Positions 26,055 to 34,622 of a DNA stretch of 64,000 bases are shown piece by piece. Source of the stretch: Saprospira grandis DSM 2844 (GTDB lineage Bacteria > Bacteroidota > Bacteroidia > Chitinophagales > Saprospiraceae); the NCBI RefSeq assembly GCF_000275825.1, contig NZ_JH719942.1:2338827-2402826 (forward strand). The letters are read 5' to 3'. Below the pieces are notes generated by a model. It worked only from the letters and a program-made list of their open reading frames with translations. It made no database searches and was not told the origin of the DNA. A program made the position numbers and the translations under genes. Within the stretch, counting starts at the first letter, position 1. Each line of letters begins with the position of its first letter.

Positions 26055-26098
26055 CTCAACTGATAGCTTTGCTTTAGTCTTTTTGCTCTGGCCCAAAA

Positions 26099-26137
26099 GA
26101 AAAGGCCACTAACTGGAAAAAGTTAGTGGCCTTTTGG
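26099..26137. terminator. Bidirectional terminator
   Basis: The stem AAAAGGCCACTAACT/AGTTAGTGGCCTTTT lies between two GC repeats, downstream of recQ and of the opposing cytochrome b5-like gene. A nearly identical hairpin occurs at 47638. Confidence 0.85.
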
Positions 26138-26155
26138 CATTTTTCTGTGCGGACT

Positions 26156-26322
26156 AGGGCGCGAAGCGCCCTGCAGGCAAAGCCTGCAATGGCCTAGCGC
26201 TGTGCAGCAGTGGCCGTTAGGCCAGACCCAGCCAGCTTGCTGGCGCAGGGCCGAGCGAGTAGCGAGCTGTGAAACCTAGCGCCCGCAGCCCCCCAAAAAA
26301 AGGGCTGCGGGAGGCCCCAAAA
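26156..26322 (-). repeat. GC-rich modular hairpin repeat, reverse copy
   Basis: Five self-complementary stems are visible, for example GGGCGCGAAGCGCCC, GCAGGCAAAGCCTGC, GCCAGCTTGCTGGC and CCCGCAGCC...GGCTGCGGG. The central anchor is diverged to GGCCGAGCGAGTAGCGAGC. It lies head to head with the forward copy at 25891. Confidence 0.92.
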
Positions 26323-26335
26323 AAACAGTAAGTTA

Positions 26336-26578
26336 TTAGAGTTGTAATTGGCCCACCACTTTAAATCTTTTCAAATGTTCGGCTGAATGGGGAGCTTTTT
26401 GATCTAATTCTGGGGTAAGGTCTTGCCCGGCCCATTGGCCATAATGCTGGCCATTTCGCCAAAGGCGGCTGCCATTGAGCTCATAGATAAGGCCTTGGTA
26501 GGCCACCCAAATTTCTTCTCGGTCTTGGCCATTGCGCAGGGCCAGTTGGCTGCGGCTAAAAAGAGGGAGATCTTGCAT
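26336..26578 (-). CDS. Small cytochrome b5-like heme/steroid-binding domain protein
   Basis: The 80-residue product covers only the cytochrome b5-like fold: LFSRSQLALRNGQDREEIWVAYQGLIYELNGSRLWRNGQHYGQWAGQDLTPELDQKAPHSAEHLKRFKVVGQL. The region from YELNGSRLW to GQDLT is the core of bacterial single-domain members. Candidate heme-region histidines are in NGQHYG and APHSAEH. It has no signal peptide or membrane segment. Its ATG overlaps the stop of the THUMP methyltransferase (TAATG), so translation is probably coupled. Confidence 0.82.
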   Translation of the reverse strand: MQDLPLFSRSQLALRNGQDREEIWVAYQGLIYELNGSRLWRNGQHYGQWAGQDLTPELDQKAPHSAEHLKRFKVVGQLQL

Positions 26579-27777
26579 TAAGACTCTTCTTTTTTGGGTG
26601 TTTCATTTTCTTTTTCGGCCTGTCGTTTTTTCTCTAGCTGTTTGCTGCCATCATAGAGATCGTATTGCAAAAGGCGGCATTCGAGAGGGCCATTATAAAG
26701 TGGAATTCGATTTTTGGGTCGGAGTCCCACCTCCTTAGTCGCCTCTCTGTTAGAGGAGAGGAGCCAGGCTGAATAGCCAGAAAAATGCTTCTTGAGAGCG
26801 TCGCCAATTTGGGCATAGAGGCGGCCAATTTGGCTAGGTTTGAGGCGTTCGCCGTAGGGTGGGTTGATAATCACGGCACCGGGCTCGCCTTCTTCGGGGC
26901 GTTTGAGCTTTCTGAAATCTAGGTTCTCTAGCTGCATAAAGTCGGCCACGCCAGCGGCATGCGCATTTTTGAACGCCTCAGAAATGGCCGATCGTTTAAA
27001 GTCTGAGCCATAAATGCGGTGTTCAAAGGTTTTTTCCTCGCTCATCAGTTCCATGCGGGCTTGGCTCCAGAGTTCTTTATCGAAGTTTTTCCAGTGCTTG
27101 AGGCTAAAATTGGGCCGGAGCAAATTGGGGGCTTTATTGGTAGCGAGCAGGGCACCTTCGGTCAGAATTGTTCCTGAACCGCACATAAAATCGACCAGAT
27201 TACCTTGGCCACGCCAATCAGAGAGGAGGAGCATACCAGCGGCAAGGACCTCATTCATGGGGGCGGCATGTCCCCCTCGGCGGTAGCCTCGGCGGTGGAG
27301 GGAAGAGCCGCTACTATCAATAGAAATGCTACAGCGATCTCTAAAAATATGCAGATGGATTTCGATATCGGGATTATCCCGATCGATATTGGGGCGGCTG
27401 CCTGTAAAATCTCTAAATTGGTCGGCGATAGCATCCTTGAGTTTAAGGGCGGCAAAGAGCGGGCTTTTAAACTCTGGGGCATGGCTTACTCGGGCGCGGA
27501 TAGCATAAGTAGACTCATTATTAAACCAGCGCATCCAGTTGATAGCTTTGCCTAGGGCATAGAGTTGGTCGGCATTTCGGACCTTTTCTTCGGCCAGGGG
27601 GTGCAAGATGTGCAAGGCTGTGCGCAGGCCCATATTGGCCTTATATAATTGAAGCGGGTCGGCCTCAAAGCGGACCGCTCTTTTGAGGGGCATAATATTT
27701 TTGGCGCCAAGCTGGCTGAGTTCTTTGGCCAGGACATTTTCTAGGCCAAAAAAAGTAGTGGCAATATAGGCTTGCAT
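26578..27777 (-). CDS. THUMP-domain class I SAM RNA methyltransferase
   Basis: From ATG at 27777 the product has 399 residues; the longer frame adds a non-conserved leader. It begins MQAYIATTFFGLENVLAKELSQLGA and has a ferredoxin-like/THUMP region to about residue 160, then the methyltransferase domain with LLSDWRGQGNLVDFMCGSGTILTEGAL and the base-methylation motif NPPYGERL. Proteins of this layout (RlmL N-terminal half, YpsC) methylate guanine N2 in 23S rRNA. The exact target cannot be read from sequence. The C-terminus is a charged tail. Confidence 0.92.
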   Translation of the reverse strand: MQAYIATTFFGLENVLAKELSQLGAKNIMPLKRAVRFEADPLQLYKANMGLRTALHILHPLAEEKVRNADQLYALGKAINWMRWFNNESTYAIRARVSHAPEFKSPLFAALKLKDAIADQFRDFTGSRPNIDRDNPDIEIHLHIFRDRCSISIDSSGSSLHRRGYRRGGHAAPMNEVLAAGMLLLSDWRGQGNLVDFMCGSGTILTEGALLATNKAPNLLRPNFSLKHWKNFDKELWSQARMELMSEEKTFEHRIYGSDFKRSAISEAFKNAHAAGVADFMQLENLDFRKLKRPEEGEPGAVIINPPYGERLKPSQIGRLYAQIGDALKKHFSGYSAWLLSSNREATKEVGLRPKNRIPLYNGPLECRLLQYDLYDGSKQLEKKRQAEKENETPKKEES

Positions 27778-27868
27778 AGGAGCAGAAGGTTTAAAACGGG
27801 CACAAAAAGACAGACCTAATGGAACCAAGCCAGTAGGTCTGCCAAATATTTGTCAAGGACCAAAAATC

Positions 27869-28120
27869 CTAGAGGTTATTGACGTAAGCAGTCAATTTGC
27901 TCTTCAAGTTGGCCGCTTTATTTTTGTGTACTTGGTTCTTTTTAGCTAAGCGGTCGATCATAGAGACTACTTTGGGCAAGAACTTCTCCGCATCAGACTT
28001 TTCAGTGATGCTGCGTAGACGTTTGATAGCAGAACGAGTTGTTTTCTTGTAGAAGCGGTTGTGCACGCGGCGCTTAGTTGTTTGGCGAATGCGCTTTTTT
28101 GCTGATTTGTGATTGGCCAT
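27869..28120 (-). CDS. rpsT: 30S ribosomal protein S20
   Basis: The 83-residue product starts MANHKSAKKRIRQTTKRRVHNRFYKKTTRSAIKRL, the S20 signature, and ends in a basic helix. A longer open frame upstream (to 28177) covers the leader and promoter and is rejected. S20 binds the 5' domain and helix 44 of 16S rRNA. The gene stands alone. Confidence 0.96.
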   Translation of the reverse strand: MANHKSAKKRIRQTTKRRVHNRFYKKTTRSAIKRLRSITEKSDAEKFLPKVVSMIDRLAKKNQVHKNKAANLKSKLTAYVNNL

Positions 28121-28191
28121 TTTTATTGAATAGTTTACGATTTGGCAATAAAAAGAGGCTGAGGGGCAATGGCCCACAGCTCAACGGATGG

Positions 28192-28199
28192 CAAAGGTA
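28192..28199 (-). promoter_or_regulatory. Promoter -7 element for rpsT
   Basis: The minus strand reads TACCTTTG, matching TAnnTTTG, 72 bp before the rpsT ATG, with T-rich sequence upstream. Confidence 0.6.
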
Positions 28200-28251
28200 C
28201 AATTTTTTCCAAAAAAATCTAAACCTCAGCCTTTTTTAAGAAAAAAAGAAA

Positions 28252-28650
28252 AAACACAGACCGATAAGCCGAATTCTGTCACTTTTGGCCTAAGCCTCAA
28301 GGCTTCATCATTTATCTGGGCGTTTACTCACATAAACGCTCTATCTGCCTACCCTCCAGCATTGGGCCTGCAACCCTCGGGCGCTGGTTTACATGGCATT
28401 TCAACTCGCGGGGTTTATCCCAAGCTCCTGTTGCCAGTAGCTTGCCTGCGCGCTTATCTGCAGGTTTTCACCCTTACCCAAAATGGGCGGTTATTTTCTG
28501 CGACACTTTCCGTCAGAGTGCTAAGCATTCTGCCCAGCCGTTAGCTGGCGCGATGCAGTACGTTGTTCGGACTTTCCTCAAGAAGGGCCTTATCTTATAG
28601 TATTTTATAAGTTCAAGCATCCGCTTCTCGCGATGAAGTAGCCTGTGTTT
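28252..28650 (-). ncRNA. rnpB: RNase P RNA (class A)
   Basis: On the minus strand the conserved 5' core GAGGAAAGTCCGAACAACG (near 28580) and the 3' core ACAGAATTCGGCTTATCGG (near 28270) are both present. The termini pair as helix P1 (ACACAG near 28648 with CTGTGT near 28258), giving about 400 nt. The ribozyme cleaves the 5' leader from pre-tRNAs. A T-rich tract follows the 3' end. The ends are approximate. Confidence 0.95.
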
Positions 28651-28718
28651 CAGGTAAAATTAGGCAAAAAAAATGCTTTTTGTTCCACTTTGCCCTAACC
28701 TTTTACAATTAAGGGCAT

Positions 28719-28768
28719 AAAAAAGCGCCAATTATCCCGCCCTAGCTAGAACGGATCAGTTGGCGCTT
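28719..28768 (-). terminator. Terminator of the downstream minus-strand lipoprotein gene
   Basis: The arms AAGCGCCAA/TTGGCGCTT enclose a longer structured loop and are followed on the minus strand by six T. It lies between the gene ending at 28837 and rnpB. Confidence 0.75.
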
Positions 28769-28836
28769 AGTCTTTCAGTGACTTTTAGGTTGTGGAGCCT
28801 TTTAGAGTCTGTGCTATTAAGGGCATGGACTCTTTT

Positions 28837-29340
28837 TTAATTTTGGGCTGTCGTATTGCTGTCTGGACGCTCCAAATCGGCTTGAAAAAGAATACCCATC
28901 AGCTCTATTTGCTCGCGGCTGTGTAGCTTGAAATTTACGGCAGACCATTTTTCATCGCTTTGCATACGGAGCTCAATGTTATCTTGCTCTTTGTTGTAGC
29001 GCCATTCTCCTTCATAGCCGCCATAGTTGTCGCCGCCTTCCATAAATCCGCCTGGGTCCAAAATTAAAAAGCTTCCCAATTCATCATTGCCCAACCATTT
29101 AATGGGGTTACCTTCTTGGTTGACCATATAAGCCTTAAATTGCTGAATGTAGAGGGGCTCTTCCTGAATTTCTACCACCACTTCATCTCTAAAGCTAGCC
29201 GATCGCTGGGCGGGTTGTTGTAGTAGTTCTTGGCTGCTCATTTCTGGGATCTCGGGGCTTGCTGTAGATTGACAGGCCCAAACTAGGGACAAAAAGGCCA
29301 ATACAGCTAAAATCTGGGGGAATTTCGGTTTTGAGATCAT
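28837..29340 (-). CDS. Uncharacterised lipoprotein, 167 aa
   Basis: From ATG at 29340 the protein has a lipobox-type signal, ILAVLAFLSLVWAC (Cys23), then a 45-residue polar linker and a compact beta-rich domain: AYMVNQEGNPIKWLGNDELGSFLILDPGGFMEGGDNYGGYEGEWRYN, and NIELRMQSDEKWSAVNFKL. No family is recognised; the GEWRY...IELR pattern resembles lipocalin-like Bacteroidota lipoproteins, which is a guess. It is divergent from the YeiH gene. Confidence 0.8.
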   Translation of the reverse strand: MISKPKFPQILAVLAFLSLVWACQSTASPEIPEMSSQELLQQPAQRSASFRDEVVVEIQEEPLYIQQFKAYMVNQEGNPIKWLGNDELGSFLILDPGGFMEGGDNYGGYEGEWRYNKEQDNIELRMQSDEKWSAVNFKLHSREQIELMGILFQADLERPDSNTTAQN

Positions 29341-29515
29341 ATGACTTTTGTTAAACTTTATTAATGGCAAAGCTCAACAAAATTTTGACCAAAAAGCCAG
29401 TTACTTTTACAAAATAAGACTTTTGTCTTCCTTTTGTCGCTACTTTTGGCAAGCTGTGATTGTTATTGCAAACAAACTGCTGCTACTCGCCTTTCTTTGC
29501 ACAAAAACGATAATA

Positions 29516-30460
29516 ATGTCAAAACAACAAGCGCTAGCCAATAGCTGGCCTATCCGTATACTCTTTGTACTTCTTCTTGTTTGGGCGCTTACGCCATGGG
29601 CAAATAGCGCTGCGGCCTTGGTCGTTGGCCTCCTTTTTCGACATTTTTTGGGGCACCCTTTTCTTAGCCATAGCCAAAAGGCCGTAAAAAAATTACTCAA
29701 GATAGCCGTCATCGGCTTGGGCTTTGGCATTTCGGCCCAAGAGGCGCTGCAAGTAGGCCAAGAGGGCTTTTTGCTAACCGTTTTTTCAATTAGCCTTACG
29801 CTTAGTTTGGCCTTTATTATTGGCCGTTTGCTCAAAATGCCTCGGGCAGAAAGTCATCTGATTGGCTCGGGGACTGCTATCTGTGGCGGAAGCGCCATTG
29901 CCGCCGTAGCTCCCGTAGTCAATGCTTCCGAACGCAATATATCCACGGCCTTAGGGGTGGTCTTTATCCTCAATTCTATCGCCTTAGTCCTTTTTCCCCT
30001 GATTGGCCAAGCCATAGGCCTCAGCCAAGCCGATTTTGGCCTTTGGGCCGCTATCGCTATACACGATACTAGCTCGGTGGTGGGGGCCGCTCATAGCTAC
30101 GGAGAAGAGGCCCTAAAGGTCGCTACTACGGTCAAATTGGCCCGCGCCCTCTGGATTATCCCCATTGCGCTGCTCTCGGCCTATTGGTTCAAAGGCGAAC
30201 AAAAGAAAATTAAAATTCCTTATTTCATCGGCGGCTTCCTCATCGCTATCCTCATCAATAGCTACACCCCTTTTCCCGACTTTCTCTCTTCAGGCATCAA
30301 ACAGGCCGCCAAGGCCCTCTTGGTCCTCACGCTTTTCCTCATCGGAAGCAATCTTTCTTTAGAACAAATGAAACAAGCTGGCCTCAAAGCCCTTAGCCTC
30401 GGTATCGCCCTTTGGCTAATTATTTCACTAACGAGCCTCTTCTGGATCCTCTATTTATAA
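29516..30460 (+). CDS. YeiH/UPF0324 family putative sulfate exporter
   Basis: The ATG at 29516 gives 314 residues beginning MSKQQALANSWPIRILFVLLLVW. Upstream in-frame codons cover the intergenic region and are rejected. About ten membrane helices are present with the conserved GSGTAICGGSAIAAVAPVVNASE segment and AIHDTSSVVGAA, typical of this family. Members are predicted inner-membrane anion exporters; sulfate has been proposed for some, and the substrate here is not known. Confidence 0.88.
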   Translation: MSKQQALANSWPIRILFVLLLVWALTPWANSAAALVVGLLFRHFLGHPFLSHSQKAVKKLLKIAVIGLGFGISAQEALQVGQEGFLLTVFSISLTLSLAFIIGRLLKMPRAESHLIGSGTAICGGSAIAAVAPVVNASERNISTALGVVFILNSIALVLFPLIGQAIGLSQADFGLWAAIAIHDTSSVVGAAHSYGEEALKVATTVKLARALWIIPIALLSAYWFKGEQKKIKIPYFIGGFLIAILINSYTPFPDFLSSGIKQAAKALLVLTLFLIGSNLSLEQMKQAGLKALSLGIALWLIISLTSLFWILYL

Positions 30461-30471
30461 ACTGGATGTTT

Positions 30472-30614
30472 TGGGGCCTCCGCCTCGCTGCGCTCGTCGG
30501 CGCTACGTTTCAGGGCTCGCTCTTCGCTCGGCCCTGCGGCGGCAAAGCCGCCTCGGTCTGGCCCTACGGGCCACCCTTACACATCGCTAGGCCTGCGGGC
30601 GCTTCGCGCCCTGC
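30472..30614 (+). repeat. GC-rich modular hairpin repeat, forward copy
   Basis: Its stems are GGCGGCAAAGCCGCC, GGCCCTACGGGCC and GGGCGCTTCGCGCCC. It starts GGGGCCTCCGCCTCG just after the YeiH-family gene. The anchor reads GCTCGCTCTTCGCTCGGCC. Confidence 0.92.
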
Positions 30615-30701
30615 TATACCGCAATTTGGCCCAAAAAAGCCCTGCCCAAAGGAACTTTAGCCAAGGACAAATCTTAAAGCCCCAAAAAGTTCCGCTAATT
30701 A

Positions 30702-30734
30702 TTTGGTTTTTTGAAAATTAGCTGCTTATCTTTG
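30702..30734 (+). promoter_or_regulatory. Promoter of the M23 peptidase gene
   Basis: TTTGG near 30702 (-33 region) and TATCTTTG at 30727-30734 (-7) are separated by about 21 bp. The start codon lies 80 bp downstream. Confidence 0.6.
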
Positions 30735-30813
30735 TCTGTCTTTAAAAAGACCTCGCCGCAAAGGCTGAGTTGGGCCTAACTGCCTAAGCTTTAGTTCACT
30801 AGAACGACTACCT

Positions 30814-31803
30814 ATGAAAAAACGAGTATTTTATCGTTATAACAGGAACACGCTCTCCTACGAACGAATCAAGAAAAATTGGCTCCAACAAATTGGCCAA
30901 ATGACAATGATTCTGACCGCCACAGCCTTTTATGGCTGGGGACTATGGACGCTAGCGGCTCCTGAAAGCCTGCGCAATTATGTTGCTGAAAAACAACTGA
31001 TTACCGAAAAAATTCAAGAAACTAACCAGAAATTGGACCTGATGGGCGCTGCCTTGGTAGACCTCAAAGAACGGGACCAAAACTTATATAGCCCCACGCT
31101 AGACCTCAACCAAATTGATGATAGTGAATGGGAATACGGAGTAGGGGGTAGCGTAAAACATCCTGAACTCCAACAACTCCAAGATGGAGCGGCCCTAGTT
31201 GAAATGGCCGAAAAATTGCAAAAAATTCGCCACCAAATGTCTATGGTGGCCGCCTCTCAAGATAAGTTATTAACCAAAACCAGTAAGGCCGAAAAGCGCA
31301 TGCGCGCTATTCCTGCAATCCGGCCCCTTTTGCGCCTAGAGCGCGCCCTTCACCTCTCTTCGGGTTTTGGTATGCGTAGAAATCCTTTTAATAAGTCCGT
31401 TTGGCAAATGCACCCCGGTATTGACTTGGGCGCCCCTATGGGAGCTCCCATTTTCGCTACTGGCGATGGTACGGTGGTTCGTGTAGAGCACAAACGCAGT
31501 GGCTATGGCTTTAATGTGGTGATCGACCACGGCTATGGCTATAAAACACTCTATGGCCACATGTGCCTGATTGATGCCAAAGTGGGTAAAAAAGTACAGC
31601 GTGGAGAAATTATTGGCTATGTGGGTAGCACGGGCTATTCTACTTCGCCTCATGTTCACTATGAAGTGTTTATCAATAATAAGCGTGTAGATCCAGAACC
31701 CTACATTGCGGATATGACCACAGAACAAATCAAAACGATTGCAAAATCTGTAGATCCTGAGGTTAGCTTCTCTTATAAGCGCCGCCGTTCGCGCCGCCGA
31801 TAG
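30814..31803 (+). CDS. M23 family metallopeptidase (LytM-type)
   Basis: This 329-residue protein has one membrane segment (about 28-50, QMTMILTATAFYGWGLWTL), a coiled-coil stretch (70-160) and a C-terminal M23 domain. Zinc ligands are in place: His200 and Asp204 (HPGIDLGAPMGAPIF), His249 nearby (LYGHM), and His280-x-His282 (SPHVHYEVF). The domain order matches Bacteroidota cell-wall hydrolases that cut peptide cross-links during growth and division. The last residues are strongly basic (YKRRRSRRR). A promoter precedes it and a terminator follows. Confidence 0.93.
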   Translation: MKKRVFYRYNRNTLSYERIKKNWLQQIGQMTMILTATAFYGWGLWTLAAPESLRNYVAEKQLITEKIQETNQKLDLMGAALVDLKERDQNLYSPTLDLNQIDDSEWEYGVGGSVKHPELQQLQDGAALVEMAEKLQKIRHQMSMVAASQDKLLTKTSKAEKRMRAIPAIRPLLRLERALHLSSGFGMRRNPFNKSVWQMHPGIDLGAPMGAPIFATGDGTVVRVEHKRSGYGFNVVIDHGYGYKTLYGHMCLIDAKVGKKVQRGEIIGYVGSTGYSTSPHVHYEVFINNKRVDPEPYIADMTTEQIKTIAKSVDPEVSFSYKRRRSRRR

Positions 31804-31835
31804 ATAGAAGCAAAAGCTAAAAGATTATCAAATAG

Positions 31836-31878
31836 AGCGATATGTGGCCCTTTGAGGATGCTGCATATCGCTTTTTTA
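31836..31878 (+). terminator. Terminator after M23 peptidase gene
   Basis: The stem AGCGATATG/CATATCGCT encloses a loop of about 19 nt and is followed by six T. The permease gene begins 11 bp later. Confidence 0.8.
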
Positions 31879-31888
31879 TAGGAAAACT

Positions 31889-33223
31889 GTGGAAGAGCAA
31901 GCAAAAGAAAATAAATTGGGCCTAGCTGCGGCTGTAGCCGTTATTGCTGCCTGTATGATTGGTACGGGGGTCTTTACGAGTTTGGGCTATCAAGTGATAG
32001 GGATCAAATCTACCTTTGCGGTGGTGGTCCTTTGGTTGGTGGGGGGATTGGTAGCGCTTTGTGGCGCATTGGTCTATGGCGAGCTGGCTGTCCGTTTGCC
32101 AGGTTCTGGTGGAGAGTATAATTACCTAAGTAAGATTTATCATCCCGCTTTGGGGTTTCTGTCGGGTTGGACCTCGGCCACAATTGGTTTTGCGGCCCCA
32201 ATTGCCGCTTCGGCTATGGCCTTTAGCAAATATTTTTCTTGGGCTTTGCCTAGCTATTTTGAGGGCATGAGCGAGGCCGAACTGCAAAGCTCGCAGCTAG
32301 TTGTGGCCATGGTTTTGGTCCTTTTGGCCGCCTTGGTCAATTTTATGAAACTCTCTTGGTCCTCTTTGATACAGAGTGGAACCACCTATCTCAATCTCTT
32401 TCTGATTATGGTCCTGATTGTCTGTGGCCTTTTTATAGCTGGAGATACGAGCCATTTTTTTTTTAGTATAGAGGCGGTAGATTTTGAGGCCATTGCCAGT
32501 CATAGTTTTGCCGTTTCCCTAATTTATGTCTCTTATGCCTTTTCGGGCTGGAATGCGGTCACTTATGTGGCGGGAGAGGTGAAATCGGCCAATAAAAATG
32601 TGCCTCGTTCTCTGATTTTATCGGTTGTTTTGGTGGCTACGCTTTATGTTTTGCTCAATTTTGTATTTTTGTACCGGGTTCCAATGGAGGAGCTAGCTGG
32701 GCAAAATGAAGTGGGCGCCATTGCGGCCCAAGCCATTTTTGGCGATTTGGGCGGGCAGTTGATTTCGGCCATGATTTGCCTAGGGCTTTTAGCCTCTGTT
32801 TTGGGCATGACCTTAGCGGGCCCCAGAGTGAGCCAGCAAATGGGGCAAGACCTAAAAGGCTTGCGCTTTTGGGCCATTAGCAATAAGGCGGGAGCGCCTT
32901 ATATGGCCGTAATTATTCAGTCTGTTATTGCTATAGCTCTTATTTATACCGCTAGCTTTGATGCCGTAATTCGCTATGTGGGTTTTACCTTGGCCCTCTT
33001 TACCTGCCTAACGGTTGTGGGCCTTTTGGTGCTCAGAACTCGGCAGCCAGCGAGCCAAGGTTACCGTTTGCCGCTTTATCCTTTGCCTGCGGTAATTTTC
33101 ATTTTGCTAGAGCTTTGGATGCTCGTTTATACCATGATCGATCATCCTAAAGAGTCTTTTGCGGGCTTGGGAACGCTAGCTGTTGGGCTAATTGTCTATT
33201 TTGTGGCCAAGGGCCGAGAATAA
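31889..33223 (+). CDS. APC-family amino acid permease
   Basis: This 444-residue protein starts with GTG, as no ATG precedes the first helix. About 12 membrane helices are present. The first has the conserved AAVAVIAACMIGTGVFTSLGY unwound segment (GTG), and LPGSGGEYNYLSKIYHPALGFLSGW follows helix 2, as in APC transporters. The middle helix LIYVSYAFSGWNAVTYVAGEVK is typical of the amino-acid/polyamine subgroup. The transported amino acid cannot be stated. The gene starts 11 bp after the preceding terminator. Confidence 0.9.
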   Translation: MEEQAKENKLGLAAAVAVIAACMIGTGVFTSLGYQVIGIKSTFAVVVLWLVGGLVALCGALVYGELAVRLPGSGGEYNYLSKIYHPALGFLSGWTSATIGFAAPIAASAMAFSKYFSWALPSYFEGMSEAELQSSQLVVAMVLVLLAALVNFMKLSWSSLIQSGTTYLNLFLIMVLIVCGLFIAGDTSHFFFSIEAVDFEAIASHSFAVSLIYVSYAFSGWNAVTYVAGEVKSANKNVPRSLILSVVLVATLYVLLNFVFLYRVPMEELAGQNEVGAIAAQAIFGDLGGQLISAMICLGLLASVLGMTLAGPRVSQQMGQDLKGLRFWAISNKAGAPYMAVIIQSVIAIALIYTASFDAVIRYVGFTLALFTCLTVVGLLVLRTRQPASQGYRLPLYPLPAVIFILLELWMLVYTMIDHPKESFAGLGTLAVGLIVYFVAKGRE

Positions 33224-33375
33224 GGCGGCTTTGCCGCCCTGCCCCAAAGGGGCAGAAATGGCCTAGCGATGCGAAAGGGGGGCCGTAGGCCAGACCGAGC
33301 CAGCAAAGCTGGCGAAGGGCCGAGCAGTCTTGCGAGCCCTGTAGCGTAGCGCCGCAGCTTTGCTGCGGAGGCCCC
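33224..33375 (-). repeat. GC-rich modular hairpin repeat, reverse copy
   Basis: It starts immediately after the permease stop. Its stems are GGCGGCTTTGCCGCC, TGCCCCAAAGGGGCA and CGCAGCTTTGCTGCG. It ends GGAGGCCCCAAAA, and the anchor reads GGCCGAGCAGTCTTGCGAGC. Confidence 0.92.
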
Positions 33376-33412
33376 AAAAAAATAATCCATTTACAATCAA
33401 GTAATAAAATCC

Positions 33413-34618
33413 ATGATGAAAAAGTCGATTTGGACCCTAAGTAGCCTAGCTTTGGCTGCCAGCCTTAGTTTGGGAAGTTGCACAGAAGCGGGCTCGAAAA
33501 CAGGCGCTACAGAAGTAGTAAATAATGCGGTAGATACCGTAAAACAAGATAGTGTGGCGGCTGTAGCGGAGCCTGTGGTAGAAGCTGTAGTAGAAAAAGT
33601 AGCTGTAGACCGAAAATATGATGATGTTGCCCGAATTTTGGCGGGAATGAGCATTGATGAGGCCTCTGAATTTTATGAGGTGACGCAGGGAGCGGCTTGG
33701 AAAGCCTACGCCAAAAAGGCGGATCAAGGTTGGGCTTCTGCTGATGCTAAGCGCTTTGATGAGTTGCGGACTTGGGCCGGAGCAGAGTTGGCGGGCTTGA
33801 ATGAAATGAAGGGCGATTTGTTCTATCCTTTTTCTGGGCCAGATATTTATTATGGCTATCAGTTTTTTCCTTCTGCTAAAAATTATCACCTTTTTGCTTT
33901 GGAGCCAGCAGGGAATTTGACCTTTATGAAATCGGATGATGTGAACTGGATGAACTACTGTAATTCGGTGCAAAATACGATTGCCGACTTTATTCGGGGG
34001 GGCTTTTTTCATACCAAGCACATGAAAGTAGATATGGCCAGAACAGGCGTATTGCCTACACTTTTGGTCTTTTTGGTTCGTTCGGGCAACAAGATTGTCA
34101 ATGTGCGGCCAGTGGCCATTCAGGCAGATGGTAGCGTAGCTGTTTTGGAGGGAAGCAATGACTTTTCTTCCGTGCGGGTAGACTTTTTAGATGCCAAAAC
34201 CCAAGAACAAAAGACCCTCTTTTATCATTCTTCTGATGTATCGGATGCGGGCTTGGAAAAACGTCCAGAATTGTACAAGCATTTGGAGATGGTAGCGGCC
34301 AACCGCACATTTACCAAATCGGCTAGTTACTTGATGCACCGCCCAACCTTTACCAAAGTTAGAGAATTGATTTTGGCCAAGGCCAAGGCTGTTTTTCAGG
34401 ATGATACGGCGATTCCCTACCACTACTATAATAGCAGTGAATGGGATTTTACCTTTTATGGTCAGTATACCAGCCCGATTCCATTATTCAAAGTGCGTTA
34501 TCAGTCGGAGCTAAGAGAGGTGTATAAAACGCAGAAAATTAAGGATTTGCCTTTTTCTTTGGGCTATCACTCTACTCGAGAGCATGACAATATGATGATT
34601 GCCAAACGCAAAAACTAA
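33413..34618 (+). CDS. Uncharacterised lipoprotein, 401 aa
   Basis: A lipoprotein signal (IWTLSSLALAASLSLGSC, Cys23) is followed by a Val/Ala-rich linker and a globular region. Recognisable only as features: DLFYPFSGPDIYYGYQFFPSAKNYHLFALEPAG, GFFHTKHMKVDMARTGVLPTLLVFLVRSG and YLMHRPTFTKVRELILAKAKAVFQDDTAIPYHYY. I do not recognise a family. The following SDR gene starts 4 bp after its stop, so the two are co-transcribed. Confidence 0.82.
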   Translation: MMKKSIWTLSSLALAASLSLGSCTEAGSKTGATEVVNNAVDTVKQDSVAAVAEPVVEAVVEKVAVDRKYDDVARILAGMSIDEASEFYEVTQGAAWKAYAKKADQGWASADAKRFDELRTWAGAELAGLNEMKGDLFYPFSGPDIYYGYQFFPSAKNYHLFALEPAGNLTFMKSDDVNWMNYCNSVQNTIADFIRGGFFHTKHMKVDMARTGVLPTLLVFLVRSGNKIVNVRPVAIQADGSVAVLEGSNDFSSVRVDFLDAKTQEQKTLFYHSSDVSDAGLEKRPELYKHLEMVAANRTFTKSASYLMHRPTFTKVRELILAKAKAVFQDDTAIPYHYYNSSEWDFTFYGQYTSPIPLFKVRYQSELREVYKTQKIKDLPFSLGYHSTREHDNMMIAKRKN

Positions 34619-34622
34619 AAAG

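Noticed and set aside
28188-28544. 118-codon plus-strand gene
   Set aside because: It is antisense to the RNase P RNA, whose conserved core explains the sequence.
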